Source: Nesterenkonia sandarakina (GTDB lineage Bacteria; Actinomycetota; Actinomycetes; Actinomycetales; Micrococcaceae). Taken from it: a stretch of 64,000 nt of DNA. The position numbers were made by a program, and so were the translations under genes. Below are positions 24,392-31,635 of the stretch, in pieces (position 1 is the first letter of the stretch; each line of letters opens with the position of its first letter). The notes under the pieces are model-generated. The model did not search any database. It worked only from the letters and a program-made list of their open reading frames with translations, and was not told the DNA's origin. The DNA lies in assembly GCF_003003175.1 (NCBI RefSeq), contig NZ_PVTY01000002.1:162170-226169 (forward strand), read 5' to 3'.

Positions 24392-25369
24392 CTATGGGCG
24401 CAGCAGGATCTTGCCCGTGCGGCCCGCGACGAAGTTCGCCTTCGCCGCCTCGCGCACCTGATCGAAGGGGTAGGTCGCCTCGGCGGTGAGCGAGAGGGTC
24501 CCGTCCTTGACCCGGGTGAGCAGCTCGGTGAACAGCTCCCCGCGTCGCTGCGGTGCGAGATCGCTCATCACCCGTGAGCCCCAGAAGCCCTTGATCGTGA
24601 CGTTCTTGAAGATGATCGCACCGGAGTTCAGCGCCATCGTGCCTCCGGCCATGGCGCCGAAGATCACCAGCGTGCCGTCCTCTCCCACCTGGGAGAGGAC
24701 CTGGTTGCTGGCGTCCCCGCCCACGGAGTCGATGCCCGCGACGATCTTCGCACCGCCGGTGATCTCGGCGACGCGGTCCTGCCAGCCGGCCGACTCGGTG
24801 GAGACGACTCGCTCGATGCCTTGGGCGTTGAGCTCCTCGACGCCCGCGTCACGACGCACCAGGCCGAGCACGTTGATGCCCCGGGTCGGTGCCAGCTGCG
24901 CGAGCATCCGGCCCACGGCGCCGTTGGCGGCGTTCTGGATGATCCAGTCGCCCTCGTTCAGATCCAGCCAGTCCAGCAGGGCGATGCTGGAGAAGGGCAT
25001 CGAGACCAGCTGGGAGGCGACCTCATCGGTGGCGTCCTCGTCCACCGGGATCAGGCCCGCGGCTGCAGCGGTGAAGTACTCGGCCCAGGCGCCGAAGGTG
25101 CCGCCGGTGGCGACGCGCTGACCCAGGGTGAGGTTCTCCACGCCCTCGCCGAGTGCGTCGATGACGCCGACTGCTTCGGATCCGGTGCGGGCCGGCAGCT
25201 CCGGCTTGAACCCGTAGGACCCGCGGATGGTCCAGAGGTCGTGGTTATGGATGGGGGAGAGCAGGGTCCGCACCCGGACCTCTCCGGGACCGGGGTCCGG
25301 GGTGGGGACCTCTTCGACGTCCAGGACGTCCCAGGGTTCGCCGAAGGTCTGTTGGGTGACTGCGCGCAT
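24392..25369 (-). CDS. MDR-family NADPH:quinone oxidoreductase-like protein
   Basis: A 325-residue medium-chain dehydrogenase/reductase. The catalytic-domain part is GEVRVRTLLSPIHNHDLWTIRG and GSEAVGVIDALGEGVENL. The nucleotide-binding part is IIQNAANGAVGRMLAQLA (residues about 143-160). It lacks the Cys ligands of zinc alcohol dehydrogenases, placing it with the zinc-free quinone oxidoreductase/enoyl reductase (ETR, QOR) branch. It should reduce a carbonyl or quinone with NADPH. It is divergent from the 2-oxo acid decarboxylase, with about 210-225 bases between. Confidence 0.85.
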   Translation of the reverse strand: MRAVTQQTFGEPWDVLDVEEVPTPDPGPGEVRVRTLLSPIHNHDLWTIRGSYGFKPELPARTGSEAVGVIDALGEGVENLTLGQRVATGGTFGAWAEYFTAAAAGLIPVDEDATDEVASQLVSMPFSSIALLDWLDLNEGDWIIQNAANGAVGRMLAQLAPTRGINVLGLVRRDAGVEELNAQGIERVVSTESAGWQDRVAEITGGAKIVAGIDSVGGDASNQVLSQVGEDGTLVIFGAMAGGTMALNSGAIIFKNVTIKGFWGSRVMSDLAPQRRGELFTELLTRVKDGTLSLTAEATYPFDQVREAAKANFVAGRTGKILLRP

Positions 25370-25593
25370 GATGATCTGCCTTCCGTTGGGTCTTGCTGGG
25401 CGTTGCTGCGTGTTGCTGGCGACGCCGGTCCTGCGTGGGCGTCACGCGTGGAGGAACGGCTGTGCGTCTCGCGCTATTCCGTCCGGACCTGTTGTGACGG
25501 CTCCCACGTAGACTGGGCGCACCGTAGACCGTTGGCCGCCCAGTCGAACCACCCGCATCGCTGGAGCCGGCCACGACCATGAAGGCGAGACCC

Positions 25594-27291
25594 ATGCCCG
25601 AAGTAGAAAAGTCCGAAACCACCCAGGATGAGTCCCACGAGAACTACACGATCGGTGACTACCTGCTGGACCGGTTGGCCGAGCTCGGCCTGACCGAGCT
25701 GTTCGGCGTCCCCGGAGACTTCAACCTCCATTTCCTGGACCACGTCGTGGCCCACCGCAGCATCCGCTGGGTCGGCTCCGCCAATGAGCTCAATGCCGGC
25801 TACAGCGCCGACGGCTATGCCCGCATCCGCGGCATCGGCGCGTTCCTGACCACCTACGGAGTCGGCGAGCTCTCCGCGATCAACGCCGTCGCCGGCTCCT
25901 ACGCCGAGTCCGTGCCGGTGGTCCAGATCGTCGGCGCCCCGCCGAAGGAGACCCAGGCCTCGGGTCGCAAGATCCACCACTCGTTGGGCGACGGCGACTT
26001 CAAGCACTTCCTGCGCATGGCCGAAGAGGTCACCTGCGCCCACGCCGATCTCGACGCCCCCACCGCGACCTGGGAGATCGACCGCGTCCTGCGCGACGTC
26101 GTCTTCCGCCGTCGTCCCGGCTACCTGATGCTGGCCGCCGACGTCGCCGAGGTCGCCGCGTACCCGCCCTCGGAGCCGCTGACCACCGATCTCCCGGTGA
26201 CTACCCCGCGCGCCGTCGCCGCCTTCGAGGCGGCCGTGCGCCGCTTCCTCCCCGGGCGTCGCACCGCCGTGCTGGCTGACCTGCTGGTCCACCGGCTCGG
26301 CGCCACCGAGGAGCTCGCCTCCTTCCTCACCGACTCTCAGCTGCCCTTCGCCACCCTGGCCTGGGGCAAGACCCTGGTCGACGAGTCGGACCCGAACTTC
26401 GTGGGCATCTACGCCGGAGCCGCCTCTCAGGATCGGGTGCGCGAGGTCATCGAAGGCGCCGACGCGCTGATCACGCTCGGGGTGGAGTACACCGACAACA
26501 CCACCGCAGGGTTCTCCATGGATCTCGATCCCACCCGGATGATCGACGTCTCCCGCTTCGGTGCCCGCGTCGGCGATGAGGTCTTCACCCCCATCTCGCT
26601 GCAGGACGCGCTCACAGTCCTGCACCGGGTCACCACCGAGCTCGACGACGTCGCCCCCATGCCCGCGGCTGCGGCCCCGGCCACGGAGACGCCGCGGGAA
26701 CCCTCCGAGGGTCCGCTGACCCAGGACGGCCTCTGGTCCGTGCTGGCCTCGCAGCTGGAATCGGCGAACATCGTCGCCGCCGACCAGGGGACCAGCTACT
26801 TCGGGATGGCCTCCCACCGGTTCCCGGCGAAGTCCACGTTCATCGGACAGCCCATGTGGGGTTCCATCGGCTACACCCTGCCGGCGATCATCGGTGCCGG
26901 CCTCGCCGATCCCAGCCGCCGGCCGGTGCTGCTGATCGGCGACGGCTCCGCGCAGCTGACCATCCAAGAGATGGGTGTGATGATCCGCGAGAAGCTGCCC
27001 GTGGTGGTGGTGCTGGTCAACAACGACGGCTACACCGTCGAGCGTGCGATCCACGGACCCGACGAGGTCTACAACGACATCGCCCCCTGGCGCTGGGAGC
27101 TGGTGCCCCGCCTCTTCGGCGCCGCGGAGGAGGACTACCTCTACCGCCGGGTCACCACCGAGGCGGAGCTGCTCGCGGCGTGCAAGGACACCATGAGCAA
27201 CCGCGAGAAGCTGGTGTTCATCGAGGCGATCACCGACCGCGATGACATCCCGCAGCTGCTCCAGGATGTGGCCAACGCGCTCAAGCGATGA
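25594..27291 (+). CDS. Thiamine-diphosphate 2-oxo acid decarboxylase (pyruvate/indolepyruvate decarboxylase type)
   Basis: A 565-residue ThDP enzyme. The Glu for cofactor activation is in ANELNAGYSADGYARIRG (about residues 54-71). The HH pair specific to pyruvate/phenylpyruvate/indolepyruvate decarboxylases is in KIHHSLGDGDF (about 129-139). The ThDP/Mg motif is IGDGSAQLTIQEMGVMIREKLPVVVVLVNNDGYTVERAIHG (about 448-488, GDG...NN). It removes CO2 from a 2-oxo acid to give an aldehyde; pyruvate, branched-chain, phenylpyruvate or indolepyruvate are possible. The ATG at 25594 (MPEVEKSE) follows AAGGCGAG at good distance; ATG 25579 would add five residues. Confidence 0.88.
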   Translation: MPEVEKSETTQDESHENYTIGDYLLDRLAELGLTELFGVPGDFNLHFLDHVVAHRSIRWVGSANELNAGYSADGYARIRGIGAFLTTYGVGELSAINAVAGSYAESVPVVQIVGAPPKETQASGRKIHHSLGDGDFKHFLRMAEEVTCAHADLDAPTATWEIDRVLRDVVFRRRPGYLMLAADVAEVAAYPPSEPLTTDLPVTTPRAVAAFEAAVRRFLPGRRTAVLADLLVHRLGATEELASFLTDSQLPFATLAWGKTLVDESDPNFVGIYAGAASQDRVREVIEGADALITLGVEYTDNTTAGFSMDLDPTRMIDVSRFGARVGDEVFTPISLQDALTVLHRVTTELDDVAPMPAAAAPATETPREPSEGPLTQDGLWSVLASQLESANIVAADQGTSYFGMASHRFPAKSTFIGQPMWGSIGYTLPAIIGAGLADPSRRPVLLIGDGSAQLTIQEMGVMIREKLPVVVVLVNNDGYTVERAIHGPDEVYNDIAPWRWELVPRLFGAAEEDYLYRRVTTEAELLAACKDTMSNREKLVFIEAITDRDDIPQLLQDVANALKR

Positions 27292-27334
27292 GCTCCATTG
27301 GCCTTGAACCCTGAGGCCGAGATACGATGACTCC

Positions 27335-27425
27335 TGGCCCCACGTGCGGTGCCATCCTGCTGAACTCCCCCAGGACCGGAAGGTAGCAAGGGTAAGTGGG
27401 CTCTGGCAGGTGCACGTGGGGCTCT
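27335..27425 (+). ncRNA. ffs: Signal recognition particle RNA, small bacterial type
   Basis: The core ACCGGAAGGTAGCAAGGG (GGAAG tetraloop and the AGCA/GUA asymmetric bulge for Ffh binding) is at about 27374-27391. The outer helix pairs GGCCCCACGTGC (27336-27347) with GCACGTGGGGCTC (27412-27424). This RNA, with Ffh, targets membrane and secreted proteins during translation. It has no protein gene over it. A possible -10 TACGAT lies at 27323-27328, without a good -35. Confidence 0.92.
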
Positions 27426-27519
27426 TAACGTCTCCGGCCGCTTCATCAGCCCCCGACTTCCCGCCAGGATCAGCCTCTGGGCGGATGCCCCGTCGCCGCC
27501 CAGAACCTAGTCTCGGGGC

Positions 27520-28080
27520 ATGACTTCTTCACCGAGCGCTGACTCACCGTCCGCCTCCGCTGCCGCCCCCTCACCGCCCCGCGTTCCTGCCTGGCTCGGA
27601 AATCGCTGGGTCCAGGGGACCGCCGGCGGCGTCCTCGCCCTGGTGCCGGTCCGCCGATACCCGGAGTGGCTGCGCCAGGCCATCATGTGGGTCCCTGCCA
27701 CGGCGGCCACGACGGTGGTCGTGACTCCTCGCGTCTGGGAGAAGCTGGCCGACGCTGCCCGAGAGTCGCCCGCGCAGCAGGAGCACGAGCAGGAACCGGT
27801 GGAGCCGGAGCTCCTTGCGACGGAGCAGTCACGTGAACACCACAGACCGCCCCTGACTCCTGGGCGCAGGGCGGCTTTGTGGGGCGTCGGGCTGACCGTC
27901 GGAGCCTCGGTCTACGGGTATATGCGCTTCTCCCTGTGGGTGGACGGTGCGATCGAGGACAAGCTGCGTGAGCACGGAGTCGCCCGGCCACGGGTGGTGA
28001 TGGCTGTCCTCGGCGGTCTGGCCACCGGATTGACCGGCGGTGCCCCGCCACGGCAGAGGCCGCGCGCCGACACCGCATAG
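27520..28080 (+). CDS. Hypothetical protein, conserved-looking, possible membrane segments
   Basis: A 186-residue protein I do not recognise. It has a Ser/Pro/Ala-rich start (about residues 1-25), a first weakly hydrophobic stretch (GGVLALVPVRR, IMWVPATAATTVVV, about 37-75), an acidic middle (EHEQEPVEPELLATEQ) and a second hydrophobic stretch (ALWGVGLTVGASVYGYMRFSLWV, about 118-140). It ends in a small domain (DGAIEDKLREHGVARPRVVMAVLGGLATGLTGG). It stands between the SRP RNA and the LytR_C gene on the same strand. Function unknown. Confidence 0.6.
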   Translation: MTSSPSADSPSASAAAPSPPRVPAWLGNRWVQGTAGGVLALVPVRRYPEWLRQAIMWVPATAATTVVVTPRVWEKLADAARESPAQQEHEQEPVEPELLATEQSREHHRPPLTPGRRAALWGVGLTVGASVYGYMRFSLWVDGAIEDKLREHGVARPRVVMAVLGGLATGLTGGAPPRQRPRADTA

Positions 28081-28148
28081 GTGAGCCCCGGCTCGCCGCG
28101 TCTGGTGGCTGAATCTCCACGACCCCGTCAGCTCCTAGAATCGAACCC

Positions 28149-28676
28149 ATGGATCACCGGCCCGCGAGCACGCTCCCCCAACGGCTCCTGCTCTGGCTGG
28201 GGACTCTGACTGTGATCGGAGTGATCAGCGGCGCCAGCTGGCTGATGATCAACGGGACGATTCCGCTCAGCGTCTTCGGCCGCGGATCGATCCCGTCCGC
28301 CGAGCAGTGCCCCTCCAGCACGCAGCAGCCGGTGGTGCCGGAGCGCGTCCGGATCTCGGTGTTCAACACCACCAACGCGCCGGGGCTCGCCCAAGAGGTG
28401 GCCGAGGAGCTGAGCGACCGCAGCTTCCGCGTGGCAGAGGTGGACAACGACTACTTCGCCGACACCGGCTTCGCCGGGATCATCCGCGTGGGGGATCGGG
28501 GTCTGCGGCAGGCCTACACCCTGCAGCAGCACATCCCAGGCACCATGGTCGACGTCGATGATCGCGCCGACTACAGCGTGGATCTGATCCTGGGGTCCGA
28601 ATTCTCGGCCCAGGACATGGAAGAGGCCGGAGACCTTGAGATGGTCCCCGGCCCGCTGCGCTGTTCCACCGACTAG
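28149..28676 (+). CDS. LytR C-terminal domain protein with single membrane anchor
   Basis: A 175-residue protein. One membrane helix (LLLWLGTLTVIGVISGASWLMI, about residues 13-34) is followed by an extracytoplasmic LytR_C domain (VRISVFNTTNAPGLAQEVAEEL, then FRVAEVDNDYF and TMVDVDDRADYSVDLILGSEF, about 66-160). LytR_C accompanies LytR-CpsA-Psr wall-polymer ligases, and stand-alone proteins are common in Actinobacteria; their role at the wall is unknown. The Cys in SAEQCPSS and the final LRCSTD could form a disulfide. Confidence 0.82.
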   Translation: MDHRPASTLPQRLLLWLGTLTVIGVISGASWLMINGTIPLSVFGRGSIPSAEQCPSSTQQPVVPERVRISVFNTTNAPGLAQEVAEELSDRSFRVAEVDNDYFADTGFAGIIRVGDRGLRQAYTLQQHIPGTMVDVDDRADYSVDLILGSEFSAQDMEEAGDLEMVPGPLRCSTD

Positions 28677-28726
28677 TCGGTCGGCCCAGCCCAGTTCCGT
28701 TCAGCTGTGGTCTGGCTCAGTCCAGC

Positions 28727-29209
28727 TCAGCGCGCATTCTTCCAGCGCCGGGCGGCGATGAAGCTGCGCACGCCCAGGACGATGTAGACCACCAGCACGA
28801 TCACGGTGACCAGTGCTGAGATCACGGCTCCCGGGTTGTCTGACTCGCCGGCGAAGAGCTCGGGCAGGCTCATCAGCGGCATGATCATGCCCAGCGCGCC
28901 CAGAAGTGTGACCACCAGGGCGATGTGGACGCCCAGCTTGCGGTTCTTCATCGCGATGCCGCCGCTGATCAGGAGCAGCACGCCGACCACCGAGGGGATC
29001 AGCGCGGTCATGCTCGCGAACTCGGTGGCCACGTAGCCGACGATGCCGACCACGACCAGCAGCCCGCCGACGATCAGGCTCAGCCGCGGCATCGGGCTGG
29101 CCGGGGCGGCGGGCGACGTCGTCGTCGGGTTCGTGGAGCTTCCGGAGACCGTGGAGTTTCCGGAGAGGGGGGAGTTCGGGGAATTGGTCGGGGTGCTGGG
29201 GTTCGTCAT
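28727..29209 (-). CDS. Small four-helix membrane protein
   Basis: A 160-residue protein with a Thr/Ser/Pro/Asn-rich N-terminus (about residues 1-38). Four hydrophobic helices follow, containing LSLIVGGLLVVVGIVGYVA, ALIPSVVGVLLLISGGI, HIALVVTLLGALGMIMPLM and ISALVTVIVLVVYIVLGV. The end is RSFIAARRWKNAR. No family is recognised with confidence. ATG at 29209 is chosen because GAGGAGCACC precedes it; an ATG at 29221 is in frame but is itself part of that site. It is divergent from aceA. Confidence 0.7.
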   Translation of the reverse strand: MTNPSTPTNSPNSPLSGNSTVSGSSTNPTTTSPAAPASPMPRLSLIVGGLLVVVGIVGYVATEFASMTALIPSVVGVLLLISGGIAMKNRKLGVHIALVVTLLGALGMIMPLMSLPELFAGESDNPGAVISALVTVIVLVVYIVLGVRSFIAARRWKNAR

Positions 29210-29255
29210 GGTGCTCCTCATCGGTGATCTACGGCGGGAATCAAGCTGTTCTCTC

Positions 29256-29332
29256 TCTTCTACACAGTGTAGAAGATCTGCTTCGGGCGAATCTTCCGCG
29301 GTTTCTTCGATTGCGCAAAGAAACGCAGATCT
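29256..29332. promoter_or_regulatory. Nested palindromes upstream of aceA
   Basis: The 211-base gap between the small membrane protein and aceA holds three inverted repeats. The first is a 21-base perfect palindrome with arms TCTTCTACAC (29256-29265) and GTGTAGAAGA (29267-29276) around a central A. The others are AGATCTGC (29274-29281) with GCAGATCT (29325-29332), and GTTTCTT (29301-29307) with AAGAAAC (29318-29324). TTGCGCAA at 29311-29318, inside the last, loosely resembles the CTTTGCAAA-type site reported for RamB. The sites could bind RamB and another regulator, or fold in the leader RNA. Confidence 0.55.
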
Positions 29333-29420
29333 TTGATGAGAAAACTCTGGTGCAGGGGGTTCACAGCGGGTGAACTGGGGTTGTCCCCGAAAAACGGTCC
29401 ACGATTCAAAGGAGATTCAG

Positions 29421-30788
29421 ATGACCGACACACTTACCTCACAGTCCGAGACATCGCAGACCTCGCAGCCCGAGGGCACGCTCAGCCCCGAGACCAAAGA
29501 GGTCTTCCAGCAGAAGGTCGACGCGCTGCAGCAGGACTGGGACACCAACCCCCGCTGGGAGCACACCACCCGCGACTACTCCGCAGCTGAGGTCATCAAG
29601 CTGCAGGGCAACGTGCAGGAAGAACACACGCTGGCCAAGCGCGGCTCCGAGAAGCTGTGGAGCCAGCTCACCGCAGAGCACGCCGAGGGCAAGTACACGA
29701 ACTCGCTGGGCGCCCTGACCGGCAACATGGCGGTCCAGCAGGTCAAGGCCGGCCTGCGCGCCATCTACCTCTCCGGCTGGCAGGTCGCCGGGGACGCGAA
29801 CCTCTCGGGTCACACCTACCCGGACCAGTCGCTCTACCCGGCCAACTCGGTGCCGTCCGTGGTGCGCCGGATCAACAATGCGCTGCTCCGCGCCGACCAG
29901 ATCGACTACCTCGAGGGCACCCGCACGGTGGAGGACTACATGGTCCCGATCATCGCCGACGCCGAGGCCGGCTTCGGCGGACCGCTGAACGCCTATGAGC
30001 TGATGAAGTCCATGATCGCCTCCGGCGCGGCCGGCGTGCACTGGGAGGATCAGCTCGCCTCGGAGAAGAAGTGCGGCCACCTCGGCGGCAAGGTGCTGAT
30101 CCCCACCGGGCAGCACGTGCGCACGCTGCAGTCGGCCCGCCTGGCCGCCGATGTGCACAACACCCCCAGCGTGGTCATCGCCCGCACCGATGCCGAGGCG
30201 GCCACCCTGATCACCTCCGACGTCGACGAGCGCGATCAGCCCTTCATCACCGGAGAGCGCACTGCCGAGGGCTTCTACAAGGTGCGCAACGGCATCGAGC
30301 CCTGCATCGCCCGGGCCAAGGCCTATGCGCCCTACGCGGATCTGATCTGGATGGAGACCGGCACCCCGGACCTGGAGTACGCCAAGCAGTTCGCCGAGGC
30401 GGTCAAGGCCGAGTACCCGGACCAGATGCTGGCCTACAACTGCTCGCCCTCGTTCAACTGGAAGAAGCACCTCGACGACGAGACCATCGCGAAGTTCCAG
30501 CGTGAGCTGGGCGCCATGGGCTTCACCTTCCAGTTCATCACCCTGGCCGGCTTCCATGCGCTGAACTACTCGATGTTCGAGCTGGCGCGCGGATACAAGG
30601 AGAACCAGATGAAGGCCTACGTGGAGCTGCAGGAGAAGGAGTTCGCCGCAGAAGCCGATGGCTACACCGCTACGAAGCACCAGCGCGAGGTCGGCACCGG
30701 ATACTTCGACGCCATCTCCACCACGTTGAACCCCGAGTCCTCGACGGTGGCCTACAAGGGTTCCACCGAAGCAGGACAATTCCACTGA
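29421..30788 (+). CDS. aceA: Isocitrate lyase
   Basis: A 455-residue enzyme that splits isocitrate into succinate and glyoxylate, the first step of the glyoxylate shunt needed for growth on acetate and fatty acids. The catalytic loop [20 protein letters not shown] is at about residues 213-232, with KKCGH intact, and [29 protein letters not shown] and [15 protein letters not shown] are the other family blocks. The start at 29421 follows AAAGGAGATTCAG. Downstream, 28 bases on, is the truncated malate-synthase-like gene. Confidence 0.97.
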   Translation: MTDTLTSQSETSQTSQPEGTLSPETKEVFQQKVDALQQDWDTNPRWEHTTRDYSAAEVIKLQGNVQEEHTLAKRGSEKLWSQLTAEHAEGKYTNSLGALTGNMAVQQVKAGLRAIYLSGWQVAGDANLSGHTYPDQSLYPANSVPSVVRRINNALLRADQIDYLEGTRTVEDYMVPIIADAEAGFGGPLNAYELMKSMIASGAAGVHWEDQLASEKKCGHLGGKVLIPTGQHVRTLQSARLAADVHNTPSVVIARTDAEAATLITSDVDERDQPFITGERTAEGFYKVRNGIEPCIARAKAYAPYADLIWMETGTPDLEYAKQFAEAVKAEYPDQMLAYNCSPSFNWKKHLDDETIAKFQRELGAMGFTFQFITLAGFHALNYSMFELARGYKENQMKAYVELQEKEFAAEADGYTATKHQREVGTGYFDAISTTLNPESSTVAYKGSTEAGQFH

Positions 30789-30816
30789 TCCACCGGCATT
30801 GACAAAGGAGTCAGCC

Positions 30817-31476
30817 ATGAACGCCCAGACCAGCACATCCCTCCGCTCCAGCACCACGCCCCGGAACCAGAGCGCCACCGCTGCCGCCGAGGCCACCTCG
30901 AGCAACGGCATCACGATCAACGGCATCACACTCAGTGCGCCGCGGGCTCCGCGGCAGAACGAGTTGTTCACCGCGGATGCGCTGACCTTCCTGAGCACCC
31001 TGCACCGCGAGTTCGGCAGCCGCATCGCCGAGCTCGAGGAGCCGGAGCTGCAGCCACAGCGGAACTTCGCGCCCAGCCCGGTGGGGCGGCGCGAAAGCGT
31101 GGAGGAGGCAGAGGCCTCCTGGAAGGCGCTGGTTGAGCGGTACCTGGTGGAACCACCGTCGGCCTTCGCCTCGCCCCGGCGGCTGACCCGGTCCGAGGAC
31201 CGGATCTTCTCCAAGGGGGAGGCGCTTTCGGCAGGACTGGTTGACTTCGCGCTGCATATCCAGCGCCGGGCACGCCGTCTGGTCTCTGAAGGCAGGGCTC
31301 CGTTCATCTCGCTGCTCGGCATCGAGAGCGAGGACGAGCTGGAGATCTGGCAGGAGATGTTCATCCGGGCAGAAGAGCTGGTCGGTCTTCCGGCAGGCAC
31401 CATCCGGGCGATCACCTTCAGCGCGGAGCAGGACGACGCCGGCGGCGCCGTGCTGCTGCAGAAGCGGGCCCGCTGA
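30817..31476 (+). CDS. Truncated malate synthase A-like protein (relic or repurposed)
   Basis: A 219-residue protein in the place where related bacteria carry malate synthase. Residues about 34-72 (ITINGITLSAPRAPRQ, ELFTADALTFLSTLHREF) resemble the malate synthase A N-terminus. Residues about 118-202 (SKGEALSAGLVDFALHIQRRARRLVSEGRAP, LGIESEDELEIWQEMFIRAEELVGLPAGTIRAITF) resemble the barrel segment with SLFDFGLYFFHNA and GTIRAT. Between them the RVEITGP, NSGA and FMADFEDA parts and the RPRGWHL Arg are gone. The whole C-terminal half with the catalytic Asp is also gone, against about 530 residues in a full enzyme. The ATG has a good site (AAAGGAGTCAGCC) and the frame is unbroken. It cannot be an active malate synthase as seen. 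The match is by eye. Confidence 0.7.
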   Translation: MNAQTSTSLRSSTTPRNQSATAAAEATSSNGITINGITLSAPRAPRQNELFTADALTFLSTLHREFGSRIAELEEPELQPQRNFAPSPVGRRESVEEAEASWKALVERYLVEPPSAFASPRRLTRSEDRIFSKGEALSAGLVDFALHIQRRARRLVSEGRAPFISLLGIESEDELEIWQEMFIRAEELVGLPAGTIRAITFSAEQDDAGGAVLLQKRAR

Positions 31477-31527
31477 GCGGACCCGTCGTCAACGACCCAG
31501 AGAAGGGGCTCCCCGTCCCTGACGTCT

Positions 31528-31560
31528 CGACCTGGACCGACCGTATCGGTCCGCAGGTCG
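31528..31560 (+). terminator. Hairpin between the malate-synthase-like gene and ramB
   Basis: CGACCT-GGACCGA (31528-31540) pairs with TCGGTCC-GC-AGGTCG (31546-31560) around a five-base loop with a two-base bulge. No T tract follows. It may end the aceA transcript before ramB. Confidence 0.5.
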
Positions 31561-31635
31561 TGAGCGTCGGGGGTGGGGAGTCCTGTTGTGATCGAAGGAG
31601 AACTGTGTGTCAGCTCACTGGGTAGACTCGAGCGC

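Noticed and set aside
25492-25514. Promoter TTGTGA/TAGACT before the decarboxylase
   Set aside because: The boxes are only 11 bases apart, too short for a sigma-70-type promoter.
27298-27328. Promoter TTGGCC/TACGAT for the SRP RNA
   Set aside because: The spacing of 19 bases and weak -35 box do not justify a separate feature.
30817-31476. Annotation as malate synthase (aceB)
   Set aside because: More than half of the family length and the catalytic residues are absent; only similarity of segments can be claimed.
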